Origin: Blastococcus sp. HT6-4 | GTDB lineage: Bacteria > Actinomycetota > Actinomycetes > Mycobacteriales > Geodermatophilaceae | DNA: 64,000 nucleotides | NCBI RefSeq assembly: GCF_039679125.1 | Contig: NZ_CP155551.1 | Location: forward strand, 3,534,001-3,598,000 | Direction: 5' to 3' | In this document: positions 25,201-32,156 of the stretch, piece by piece | Layout: each line of letters starts with the position of its first letter | Position numbering within the stretch: the first letter of the stretch is position 1 | The notes under the pieces: generated by a model | Database searches by the model: none | What the model was told of the DNA's origin: nothing | The model's input: the letters and a program-made list of their open reading frames with translations, nothing else | Program-made: the position numbers and the translations under genes

Positions 25201-25558
25201 GGTGCCCGGCGAGCGCGCCGAGCCGCTTTCTGATCCGCTCGTTGAGCTCGCTGGCGGCCTTGCGGGTGAAGGTGAGACCGAGGATGGCCTCAGGCTCGAC
25301 GATCCGGTTGGCCACCAGGTACGACACCCGGGCGGCCATCGTCTCGGTCTTGCCCGACCCCGCGCCGGCCACGACGACCAGCGGCCGGTCGGCCGGGGCG
25401 GAGACGACGCCGGCCTGCTCGCCCGACGGCGCGTAGGGCAGCCCGCACCGCGCGGCGACCTCGGCCGGGGTGAGCAGCCGGCGCGGTTCCGGCCGCGGCG
25501 CGGGGGCATCGGCGAGCAGGTCGTCGAAGGAGAGCTGGTCGTCGTGCATCCGGGTCAT
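22226..25558 (-). CDS. adnB: AdnB-type UvrD-like helicase with C-terminal PD-(D/E)XK nuclease
   Basis: 1110 aa. Walker A is GAGSGKT (65-71); helicase motifs follow (LGLTFTRKAASE, LDEYQDTSVGQ, VGDPRQSIYGWRG, SAKGLEWDVV, YVAVTRAK). The C-terminal nuclease domain has GRIDAVFQ and YEVIDWKTG, the DxK motif of RecB-type nucleases. Position and partner identify AdnB, one half of the actinobacterial AdnAB complex, which resects double-strand breaks. ATG 25558 overlaps the adnA stop by 4 nt, ensuring matched synthesis of the subunits. Mycobacterial AdnB is about 1100 residues. Confidence 0.92.
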   Translation of the reverse strand: MTRMHDDQLSFDDLLADAPAPRPEPRRLLTPAEVAARCGLPYAPSGEQAGVVSAPADRPLVVVAGAGSGKTETMAARVSYLVANRIVEPEAILGLTFTRKAASELNERIRKRLGALAGHPQTDGDLRDRLAIAQPTVSTYHGYAAALVAEHGLRIGVEPGAGVLGPAMCWGQAATAVAAWTGDMSDVPLTLLTTVEDVLALAAEMGEHDVTPAALRAWTARLEAQIAGYPDAPRKKGPYAAVAEMVARQRARVALLPLVEAFEARKRAAGAIDYADQVAYAARIAVASAEVGRRERGRWKIVLLDEYQDTSVGQLRMLEALFGGDTGHPVLAVGDPRQSIYGWRGASAGTIERFARTFPGRPGRRAERLTLATSWRNDEAVLAVANAVSGMLPAPAQPLPDLAPAPTAGRGSVTVGLYGTVAEETAALADRFAACWEGRDAGLPPLPGGQHPSMAVLVRTRKQLPGIAAALRERGLPVEVVGLGGLLEVPEVSDVVATLTVLVDPTAGDALGRLLTGARWRIGPRDLAALEARARALVHSRRPARPADGEGADPAAPEPPQERGSIVEALDDLGDAEQYSPAGYRRLRRLGSELAHLRGRIGESLPDLVDEVARALGLEMELASAPGVTPAGARAHLDALHGVAAEFTELAELPSLPAFLGYLRDAEERERGLEPGEVAVNPEAVQLLTGHSAKGLEWDVVAVPGMTADQFPARTNASDSWIKDPGAVPVDLRLTDREELPRLRLPVPGSGDQAVVRGALEDYVEEWKDFGRDEEVRLGYVAVTRAKRLLLCSGSWWRDGVKPCGPSSLLLTAREAVEAGAGTVVHWAPQPDDGASNPALEEWPVGVWPADPLSAGRRRALTAAAQLVEGAAPHPLGPDISLGEADDLVAAWVRDADLLLRERAVAASPTVDVPLPSHLSVSALVTLRRDPAELARRLRRPMPAAPAPQARRGTAFHAWLEERFGAARLVDLDELPGSGDEFAAPDDQLEELRAAFLASEWADRQPVEVEVPFETPLGPLTLRGRIDAVFQREDGGYEVIDWKTGPPPSGGELAAAGVQLAAYRLGWSRLTGVPVERVSAGFHHVAAKETIRPVDLLDEAGLLALVTGSG

Positions 25559-28500
25559 CCGGTCACCTGCCGTCCCCGCTCCTGGAGCGGGCAGCTGCGG
25601 CGGGCAGGACAGCGGGCGCAGTGGGTGCCGGTGCGCACCTCGAAGGTGCCCGCCCCCATCCCGTCGCCCACCTCGGCGACGAGCTCCCCGGCCCAGGTCT
25701 GCGCGAGCGGCACGTCGACGGGCAGCGGCTCCTGGTGCTGCTCCTTGGCCTTGGCCCCGGTGCCGATCTGCAGCAGCGCGGCACCGCCGGGCACCGTGCC
25801 GTGCTCGGCGAACCCGCCGGCCGCGATCGCGACCTGGTAGGCGGCCAGCTGCCCGTGCTCCTCGGTGTTCTTGGCGGTGGTCTTCCCGGTCTTGAGGTCG
25901 ACCACGACCAGCCGGCCCTCGGTGTCCCGTTCCAGCCGGTCGACCTGCCCGCGGATGCGCGCCCGCCCGACCACCACGTCGACATTCCCCTCCGCCGTGA
26001 GGAGCTCGCGGCCGTTGGTGGCGTGCCACCGGAGGAAGCGGTCGAGCATCTCCTGGGCCTGGACGCGCTGCCGCTGGTCGGCCCAGCCGGGCCCGAGGTC
26101 CAGCTGGTCGAGCTCGACGTCGAGCGCCGCGCGCGCTTCGGCGTCCGACAGCCCCTCGGCCACCTGCTGGGCGACCTCGTGCACCGCCGTGCCGACGGTG
26201 CGGGTGGCATCGGGCGAGGCCTCGGCGCCGACCGCGCCGAGCACCCAGCGCAGCGGGCAGCGCTGGAAGGTCTCGATGGCCGAGGGCCGCACCCGCACGG
26301 GGTCCTCCTCGGGAACCAGGGGCGCGTCGTCGGACAGCGGCGCGAGCCCCCACCAGCGGGCCGGTGCCGCCCCGGGCACCCCCTCGTCGGCCAGCCGGCG
26401 CAGCACCGAGGCCGCCGCCGAGCGCCGGGCCGCCGGGGTGTGCGGATCGGTCAGGGCCCGCCGCAGCTCGGCGACCAGGGCGGGCAGGGTCAGGGCGCGC
26501 GGCAGCTCGGTGAGCGGCCGGCCGTCCTCCGGGGGTGGCTGCACCAGGTCGAGGAATCGTGACGCGGTCGCTCCGGCGTCGGCGCCGTCCAGCGCACCCT
26601 CGACGGCGGTGACCAGCAGCCGCCGCCGGGCGCGCGTGCAGGCGACGTAGAACAGCCGCCGCTCCTCGGCGAGGGCCAGCGTGCGCCGGTCGACCCGGGC
26701 GCCGTCGATGCCGGCGGCCTTCTCCACCAGCACCTCCGCACCGAGGAGGGAGGCCCGCTCGCGCAGGTCGGGCCACACCCCCTCCTGGACGCCGGAGACG
26801 CAGACGAGGTCCCACTCCAGGCCCTTGGCGGCGTGCGCGGTGAGCAGCCGGACCGTCTCGCCGGCGACCGCCCGCGCCGCCCCGGTGTCACCGGGCAGCT
26901 CCTGCGCGGACAGGTGGTCGACGAACGCCCGGACGTCGGCCGAGGGCAGCCGGTCGACGAAGCCGGCCGCGGCGTCGAAGAGCGCCACGACGGCGTCGAG
27001 ATCGCGGTCGGCGACGGCACCGGACGGCCCGCCGGCGGCGCTGGTCCGCGCCCAGCGGCCGGCCAGCCCGCTGCGCTGCCACATCGCCCACAGCACGTCT
27101 TCGGCGGTGCCGTCGCCGGCCAGCGCCAGCCGCCCGGCAGCCAGGACGGCGGCGACCCGGGCCGCCGGCCGCACGACGTGCTCCGGCAGCGCCTCCAGCA
27201 GGGCGTCGTCGGCCAGGGCCAGCGCCAGCGGGGTGCCGCGCTCGGCGATGTCGACGCCCTGCCTGGCCAGGGCGACGCGGACGGCGCGGCGCAGCCGGCG
27301 CAGGTCGAGGACCGTCGCGCCGCCCAGCGGCGAGGCCAGCAACGCCTCGGCCGCCGGCTCGTCCAGCCCTGCGGGTGTGCCGTCGGGGCCGGGCAGCAAC
27401 GCGGTGAGCGCGCTGAGGAACGGCGCGACGCCGGGCTGCGCGGCCAGCGGGAGGTCGTCGCTGGAGACGGCGACCGGCACGCCGGCCGACGCCAGGGCGC
27501 GCCGGAACGGGCCCAGCACCGCGGCGGTGCGCACGACGACGGCCATCTCGGACCACGGGACGCCCTCGAGCAGGTGGGCGCGGCGCAGCACGTCGGCGAC
27601 GTACGCCGCCTCGACCGCGGCGGCGCCGAAGACGTGCACCTCCGCCTCCCCCGCCGACGTGCGCTCCCCCGCGGCCAGCCGGCGGTGCTCCCACGGGCCC
27701 GGCAGGCCCTCGGCGACCTTCCGGCTGACCCGCAGCAGCTCCTCGCCCGAGCGCCGGCAGACGCCGAGCGACACCCGGGCGGCCGGGCGCCCGCCGGTGT
27801 GCCGGAACCGCTCGGGGAACTCGACGATGCCGCGCGGCTCGGCCCCGCGGAAGGCGTAGATGGACTGGTCGGGGTCGCCGACGGCCACGAGGTTGCCCCC
27901 GCCCCCGGCGAGCAGTTCGAGCAGCTCGACCTGCGCGGGGTCGGTGTCCTGGTACTCGTCGACGAACAGCCAGCGGGCGCGCTCGCGCTCCTGGCGCAGC
28001 AGCTCGGGGTCGTCGGTCAGCTCGAGGATGGCCTGGCGGACCAGCTCCGCCGGGTCGTAGCCGGAGGAGTCGCCCCGCGCGGCCGTGTAGAAGGCGGTGA
28101 CGCCCTCGTACTGCTCCTGGAACGCCGCGGCGTGCACCCAGTGCGCGTTGCCGGTCTCCCGCCCCCAGGCCGCCAGCGTGGCCGATCCGACGCCGCGCTC
28201 GGTGGCGCGCAGGAGCAGCTCGCGCAGCTCGGTGCGGAACCCGGCGGTGCCCAGCGCCGGGGCGAGGTCGTCCGGCCACCGGACGGCGCCCTCGCCCTCG
28301 ACGTCGCCCTCCAGGAGCTGCGCCACCACGGCGTCCTGCTCGGCGGAGGTCAGCAGCCGCGGCGGCGCCTCGCCGCGCAGCACCGCGGCCCGACGGAGGA
28401 CGCCGTAGGCGTAGGAGTGGAAGGTGCGGGCCAGGGGCTCGCGGATCGTGCGGGCCACGCGTGCGGTGATCCGGGTGCGCAGCTCCGCGGCCGCCTTGCG

Positions 28501-28737
28501 GCTGAAGGTGAGGACGAGCATCTGCTCGGGGTCGATCCCGGCGTCGATCCGGGTGGCGACCGCCTCGACGATCGTCGTCGTCTTGCCCGTGCCGGGGCCG
28601 GCGAGGACCAGCAGCGGCCCGCCGGGATGGTCGACCACGGCCTGCTGCGTCGGGTCCAGGACCGGTGCAGCGGTGCCCGGCTCCCGGCCGGGCAGCAGCC
28701 GGTAGACCGGCCCACCCTCACCCCCGCGCTGTGCCAC
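25555..28737 (-). CDS. adnA: AdnA-type UvrD-like helicase-nuclease with Fe-S cluster nuclease domain
   Basis: 1060 aa. Walker A is GPGTGKT (47-53), with VDEYQDTDPAQ, VGDPDQSIYAFRG and AAKGLEWDLV as later helicase motifs. The C-terminal nuclease has GQVDRLERD and LVVVDLKTGK. Four cysteines fit a [4Fe-4S] nuclease fold: ETFQRCPLRW upstream of the domain and CARCPARRSC near the C terminus. It pairs with AdnB. The GTG start at 28737 gives family length. It is first of the two-gene operon, matching Rv3202c-Rv3201c. Confidence 0.92.
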   Translation of the reverse strand: MAQRGGEGGPVYRLLPGREPGTAAPVLDPTQQAVVDHPGGPLLVLAGPGTGKTTTIVEAVATRIDAGIDPEQMLVLTFSRKAAAELRTRITARVARTIREPLARTFHSYAYGVLRRAAVLRGEAPPRLLTSAEQDAVVAQLLEGDVEGEGAVRWPDDLAPALGTAGFRTELRELLLRATERGVGSATLAAWGRETGNAHWVHAAAFQEQYEGVTAFYTAARGDSSGYDPAELVRQAILELTDDPELLRQERERARWLFVDEYQDTDPAQVELLELLAGGGGNLVAVGDPDQSIYAFRGAEPRGIVEFPERFRHTGGRPAARVSLGVCRRSGEELLRVSRKVAEGLPGPWEHRRLAAGERTSAGEAEVHVFGAAAVEAAYVADVLRRAHLLEGVPWSEMAVVVRTAAVLGPFRRALASAGVPVAVSSDDLPLAAQPGVAPFLSALTALLPGPDGTPAGLDEPAAEALLASPLGGATVLDLRRLRRAVRVALARQGVDIAERGTPLALALADDALLEALPEHVVRPAARVAAVLAAGRLALAGDGTAEDVLWAMWQRSGLAGRWARTSAAGGPSGAVADRDLDAVVALFDAAAGFVDRLPSADVRAFVDHLSAQELPGDTGAARAVAGETVRLLTAHAAKGLEWDLVCVSGVQEGVWPDLRERASLLGAEVLVEKAAGIDGARVDRRTLALAEERRLFYVACTRARRRLLVTAVEGALDGADAGATASRFLDLVQPPPEDGRPLTELPRALTLPALVAELRRALTDPHTPAARRSAAASVLRRLADEGVPGAAPARWWGLAPLSDDAPLVPEEDPVRVRPSAIETFQRCPLRWVLGAVGAEASPDATRTVGTAVHEVAQQVAEGLSDAEARAALDVELDQLDLGPGWADQRQRVQAQEMLDRFLRWHATNGRELLTAEGNVDVVVGRARIRGQVDRLERDTEGRLVVVDLKTGKTTAKNTEEHGQLAAYQVAIAAGGFAEHGTVPGGAALLQIGTGAKAKEQHQEPLPVDVPLAQTWAGELVAEVGDGMGAGTFEVRTGTHCARCPARRSCPLQERGRQVTG

Positions 28738-28803
28738 CCCCCGATGGAAGCACGGGGGTACGACGATCCGGGGACGGGCGTGACGGGTGGGGAACCGACC
28801 GGG

Positions 28804-28965
28804 TCAGCGCAGCGAGTCGACCAGGGCGGCCTCGAGCATCAGGTCGGCCGCGGTGGTGAGCCAGCCCGCGACCAGGAGGAGGGGGAAGGCCCGCTCCTCG
28901 TCCAGCGACGCGGTGCCGGCGACCAGCCCCGCCTGGGCGACCGCCCTGCACGCCATGGTGTTCAT
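28804..28965 (-). CDS. Possible 53-residue protein of unknown function
   Basis: An open frame beginning MNTMACRAVAQAG and ending LMLEAALVDSLR, which reads as two amphipathic helices. No clear Shine-Dalgarno is seen before the ATG at 28965 (or 28956), and it has no family I know. It lies between adnA and the transglycosylase gene on the same strand. Codon style is gene-like, but the call is weak. Confidence 0.4.
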   Translation of the reverse strand: MNTMACRAVAQAGLVAGTASLDEERAFPLLLVAGWLTTAADLMLEAALVDSLR

Positions 28966-29021
28966 GCCAGGGAGATCGGCACGACCGCGGAGGAACTGGA
29001 GCGGTTCGGCAGAGGCGCTCC

Positions 29022-29768
29022 TCACCCCGCCCCGACGAGGTCCCACGGCTGCGCCGCCACCTCGTCGGCCTCCGCCCGGTCCAGCGCACCCACCGCCACC
29101 AGCCGGTCGAGCACGTGCTCCTGCCGCGCCGCGGCCCGCTCCGGGTGCACCAGGGGGTCGTAGGCGCTCGGCGCCTGCACCAGCCCGACGAGCATCGTCG
29201 CCTGCGCCCAGGTCAGCTGCTCGGGAGCCCGCCCGAAGTAGCCCTCCGCGGCGGCGCGCACCCCGTAGAAGCCGTGCCCGAAGTAGGCGGTGTCGAGGTA
29301 CATCCGCAGGATCTGCTCGTCGCTCCAGGCCCGGTCCAGCTTGACCGCCAGGACCACCGCCCGGGCCTTCGCGGCCGGATCGGTGGCGCCGTCCTCGTAG
29401 AGCGCCCGGGCCAGTTGCTGGTGCAGCGTCGAGCCGCCCTGGTCCACGCCGGTCACGAGCCCGAGCGGCGCGCGGAGCACGCCGCGCCAGTCGATGCCCG
29501 GGTGCGAGCGGAAGTGGCTGTCCTCGGTGGCCAGCAGCGCCGCGGCGATCCGTGGCGGCACGTCGGCGTCCAGCGGGGCACCGGCGTGCTCGGCCAGCCG
29601 GGCGGTCACCCGCTCCTCCGCGTCGGCGACTCCCGGCATCACCGCCCAGAGGACGGCGAAGGCGGCCGCCAGCAGGACCAGCACGCCGGCGAGCAGCTGC
29701 GCGACGCGGCGCGACCACCGGACGGCCCGCCGGCGTGGCGGGCGGGTGGATGCCGGGGCTGGGCGCAC
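29022..29768 (-). CDS. Monofunctional peptidoglycan glycosyltransferase (GT51)
   Basis: 248 aa. A single N-terminal membrane helix (about 22-45) is followed by a GT51 domain with catalytic Glu82 in TEDSHFRSHPG, GGSTLHQQLARALY (about 111-124) and YLDTAYFGHGFYGV. There is no transpeptidase domain, so it polymerises lipid II into glycan strands without cross-linking them. GGSTLHQQL differs from the usual GGSTITQQL. The start is GTG at 29768; the remaining frame upstream has no family similarity. Confidence 0.88.
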   Translation of the reverse strand: MRPAPASTRPPRRRAVRWSRRVAQLLAGVLVLLAAAFAVLWAVMPGVADAEERVTARLAEHAGAPLDADVPPRIAAALLATEDSHFRSHPGIDWRGVLRAPLGLVTGVDQGGSTLHQQLARALYEDGATDPAAKARAVVLAVKLDRAWSDEQILRMYLDTAYFGHGFYGVRAAAEGYFGRAPEQLTWAQATMLVGLVQAPSAYDPLVHPERAAARQEHVLDRLVAVGALDRAEADEVAAQPWDLVGAG

Positions 29769-29789
29769 GCGATTCTCCGGGGCTCGGGA

Positions 29790-30233
29790 TCAGGACGCCG
29801 TCAGTCCACCGCGCGACTGCGTCCGCCCGCATCGCCCCGGAGGACGATCGTGCTGGTCGCCGGCGTCACCCCCGGGTGGTACGCCGGGCCCCCGGACGTC
29901 CGGCCGGCGTGCCGGAGGTGGCCGGTCGGGCCAGCCGACGGCGGCGAGGTCCACCTTCCCGCCGCGCACGGGGACGCCCTCCGCGGCGAGCAGCTCGAGC
30001 TGGCGGGCCCGCACCGGCTCGGCAGCCGTGCCGTCGGCGCGCACGACGCGGTGCCAGGGCACCGCTCCCCCGCCCTGCGAGAGAGCCCGGGCGACGCGCC
30101 GCGGGCCGATCCCGACCAGCCGGCCGATGGCGCCGTACGTGCTCACCCGCCCCGGCGGGATCTCCTCGACGGCGTCGAACACGACCTCGTCGACGTCGAG
30201 CACGGCGTCGCTCGCGCGGGAAGGCCGGGGCAC
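29790..30233 (-). CDS. Alkyltransferase-like protein (ATL, MGMT DNA-binding domain without the active Cys)
   Basis: 147 aa. It matches the C-terminal DNA-binding domain of O6-alkylguanine transferases: PPGRVSTYGAIGRLVG, then VARALSQGGGAVPWHRVV. The acceptor motif PCHR is PWHR here (59-62), so no alkyl transfer is possible; ATL proteins instead bind O6-alkylguanine and hand it to nucleotide excision repair. The last about 45 residues are Pro/Arg/Gly-rich and probably disordered. The GTG start has CATGAT 6 nt upstream. It sits near AdnAB, as Rv3204 does. Confidence 0.88.
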   Translation of the reverse strand: MPRPSRASDAVLDVDEVVFDAVEEIPPGRVSTYGAIGRLVGIGPRRVARALSQGGGAVPWHRVVRADGTAAEPVRARQLELLAAEGVPVRGGKVDLAAVGWPDRPPPARRPDVRGPGVPPGGDAGDQHDRPPGRCGRTQSRGGLTAS

Positions 30234-30323
30234 CCGCCGATCATGGCAAGCGATCGCGCTCCGGTGGGCCGCCCGGTCACCGCGATGTCCGGCGGCGACG
30301 GCGCCCGCACAGGCTGCTCGCGG

Positions 30324-30905
30324 TCAGACCGGCTTGCGGCCGAAGCGGGCGAGCAGCCGGAGCTGCGGCGGCGCGGCGGCGGAGACGTCCAGCGGCGGGT
30401 CGAACAGCCCGGGGACGCCGTCCTCGGGGAGCCGCTCGGCGTAGACCAGGGCCGCGGTCACCAGCTCGCCGTCGAGCTCGGTGTCCCCGCCGGTGGCGTG
30501 CGCGAGGTCCCAGGCGTGGACGGTGAGGTCCGTGGTCATCTCGACGATGTACTCGGCGCTGGGCGTGGGGCCCCGGGAGAGGTGCACCGTCCGGACCAGG
30601 CCCTCGTCCTCGGCGAACGCCGACAGCGCCGCATCGGCAGCCGACTCCCAGCCCAGCAGCGGGTCGGCACCGAGAAGGTCGGAGGTCCCGTCGGGGAAGC
30701 GACCTTCGGCGTACGGCTCGCCGGCCATCAGCGGTGGCACCCACAACTGCTCGCTCACCAGGTGCGCGACGAGATCGGACACCGTCCACCCGGGCAGCGC
30801 CTGGTCCTCCCAGCGGTCCGGTTCGACCGCGTCGACCCGGTCCGTGAACTGGTTCTGGGCGCGCTGGAAGAGCTCGAGGAGCTCGACGGGCGAGTAGTCG
30901 GACAT
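30324..30905 (-). CDS. TIGR03086-type DinB/mycothiol-dependent-isomerase-like protein
   Basis: 193 aa from ATG 30905 (198 from ATG 30920). The N-terminal half follows the DinB-like four-helix pattern of maleylpyruvate isomerase N-terminal domains, with PGWTVSDLVAHLVSEQLWVP and a VHAWDLAHATG segment containing the putative metal ligands. This family often acts with mycothiol, but no reaction is known here. ATG 30905 is preferred because 30920 abuts the moeZ terminator hairpin; neither has a clear ribosome site. Confidence 0.75.
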   Translation of the reverse strand: MSDYSPVELLELFQRAQNQFTDRVDAVEPDRWEDQALPGWTVSDLVAHLVSEQLWVPPLMAGEPYAEGRFPDGTSDLLGADPLLGWESAADAALSAFAEDEGLVRTVHLSRGPTPSAEYIVEMTTDLTVHAWDLAHATGGDTELDGELVTAALVYAERLPEDGVPGLFDPPLDVSAAAPPQLRLLARFGRKPV

Positions 30906-30921
30906 GGGAGAAGTCAACATG

Positions 30922-30970
30922 CCGAGGGCCCGGCCCGCCTCTCCGGAGAGAGGCCGAACCGGGCCCTCGG
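30922..30970 (-). terminator. Long hairpin after moeZ
   Basis: A perfect 12-bp outer stem (CCGAGGGCCCGG/CCGGGCCCTCGG) encloses a smaller inner hairpin (CCTCTC/GAGAGG). On the minus strand it begins 26 bases after the moeZ stop and is followed by TGTTGACTTCTC. It ends immediately before the alternative ATG of the next gene. Confidence 0.65.
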
Positions 30971-30995
30971 GACGTCCGCGCAGGTCAGCTGCGGA

Positions 30996-32156
30996 TCAGT
31001 AGGTCGGCAGCGCCTTGTCGATGCGCGTGGCCCACGCCGTGACGCCGCCCTGCACGTGCACGGCGTCCTTGAAGCCGGCGTTCTTGATCGCCGCCAGCGC
31101 CTCGGCGGAGCGCACCCCGGTCTTGCAGTGCAGGACGATCGGCTTGTCCTGCGGCAGCGAGGCCAGCGCCCGTCCGGAGAGGATCTCGTCCTTCGGGACG
31201 AGCTTCGCGCCCGGGATGGAGACGATCTCGTACTCGTTGGGCTCCCGGACGTCGATCAGCTCGAAGTCCTTGCCGGCGTCCATCATGTCCTTCAGCTCGT
31301 CGACGGTGATCGTCGCGCCTGCCGCCGCCTCGTGGGCCTCCTCGGACACGACGCCGCAGAAGGCCTCGTAGTCGATGAGCTCCGTGATCGGCTCGCCCTC
31401 CGGGTCCTTGCGGACCTTGATCTCCCGGAAGGTCATCTCCAGGGCGTCGTAGACCATCAGCCGGCCCAGCAGCGTCTCGCCGATGCCGGTGATGAGCTTG
31501 ACCGCCTCGGTGGCCTGGATCGCCCCGATGGTGGCGCACAGGACGCCGAGCACGCCGCCCTCGGCGCACGAGGGCACCATGCCGGGCGGCGGCGGCACCG
31601 GGTAGAGGTCGCGGTAGTTCGGGCCGTGCTCGTTCCAGAAGACCGAGACCTGGCCGTCGAACCGGTAGATCGAGCCCCACACGTAGGGCTTGTCCAGCAG
31701 CACGCAGGCGTCGTTCACCAGGTAGCGCGTGGCGAAGTTGTCGGTGCCGTCGACGATGAGGTCGTACTCGCGGAAGATGTCGAGCACGTTCTCGCTGTCC
31801 AGCCGCGTCTCGTGCAGCCGGACGTCGATCAGCGGGTTGATCTCCTTGATGGAGTCCCGCGCGCTCTCGGCCTTCGACCGGCCGACGTCGGACTGCCCGT
31901 GGATGATCTGGCGCTGCAGGTTGGACTCGTCGACGGTGTCGAACTCGACGATGCCCAGCGTGCCGACTCCGGCCGCGGCCAGGTACATGAGCACGGGGGA
32001 ACCGAGGCCGCCGGCGCCGACGGCGAGCACCTTGGCGTTCTTGAGCCGCTTCTGCCCGTCCATCCCGACGTCGGGGATGATCAGGTGGCGGCTGTACCGG
32101 CGGACCTCGTCGACGGACAGGTCGGCCGCGGGCTCCACCAGGGGTGGCAGGGTCAC
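30996..32156 (-). CDS. moeZ: MoeZ: adenylyltransferase/sulfurtransferase (MoeB domain plus rhodanese)
   Basis: 386 aa. The N-terminal E1 domain has GAGGLG (47-52) and FDTVDESNLQRQIIHG, the MoeB/ThiF adenylation site. The C-terminal rhodanese domain carries active-site Cys in VLHCKTGVRS. MoeZ adenylates and thiolates sulfur-carrier proteins for molybdopterin, thiocarboxylate-dependent cysteine and other sulfur routes in actinobacteria. GTG 32156 follows AGAGGAGCAAGC and overlaps the upstream stop (GTGA). It is the Rv3206c equivalent. Confidence 0.93.
   Translation of the reverse strand: MTLPPLVEPAADLSVDEVRRYSRHLIIPDVGMDGQKRLKNAKVLAVGAGGLGSPVLMYLAAAGVGTLGIVEFDTVDESNLQRQIIHGQSDVGRSKAESARDSIKEINPLIDVRLHETRLDSENVLDIFREYDLIVDGTDNFATRYLVNDACVLLDKPYVWGSIYRFDGQVSVFWNEHGPNYRDLYPVPPPPGMVPSCAEGGVLGVLCATIGAIQATEAVKLITGIGETLLGRLMVYDALEMTFREIKVRKDPEGEPITELIDYEAFCGVVSEEAHEAAAGATITVDELKDMMDAGKDFELIDVREPNEYEIVSIPGAKLVPKDEILSGRALASLPQDKPIVLHCKTGVRSAEALAAIKNAGFKDAVHVQGGVTAWATRIDKALPTY

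Noticed and set aside
22688-25840. A 1050-codon plus-strand frame antisense to adnB
   Set aside because: The opposite strand holds every AdnB helicase and nuclease motif; this frame has none and is Gly/Arg/His/Gln-biased.
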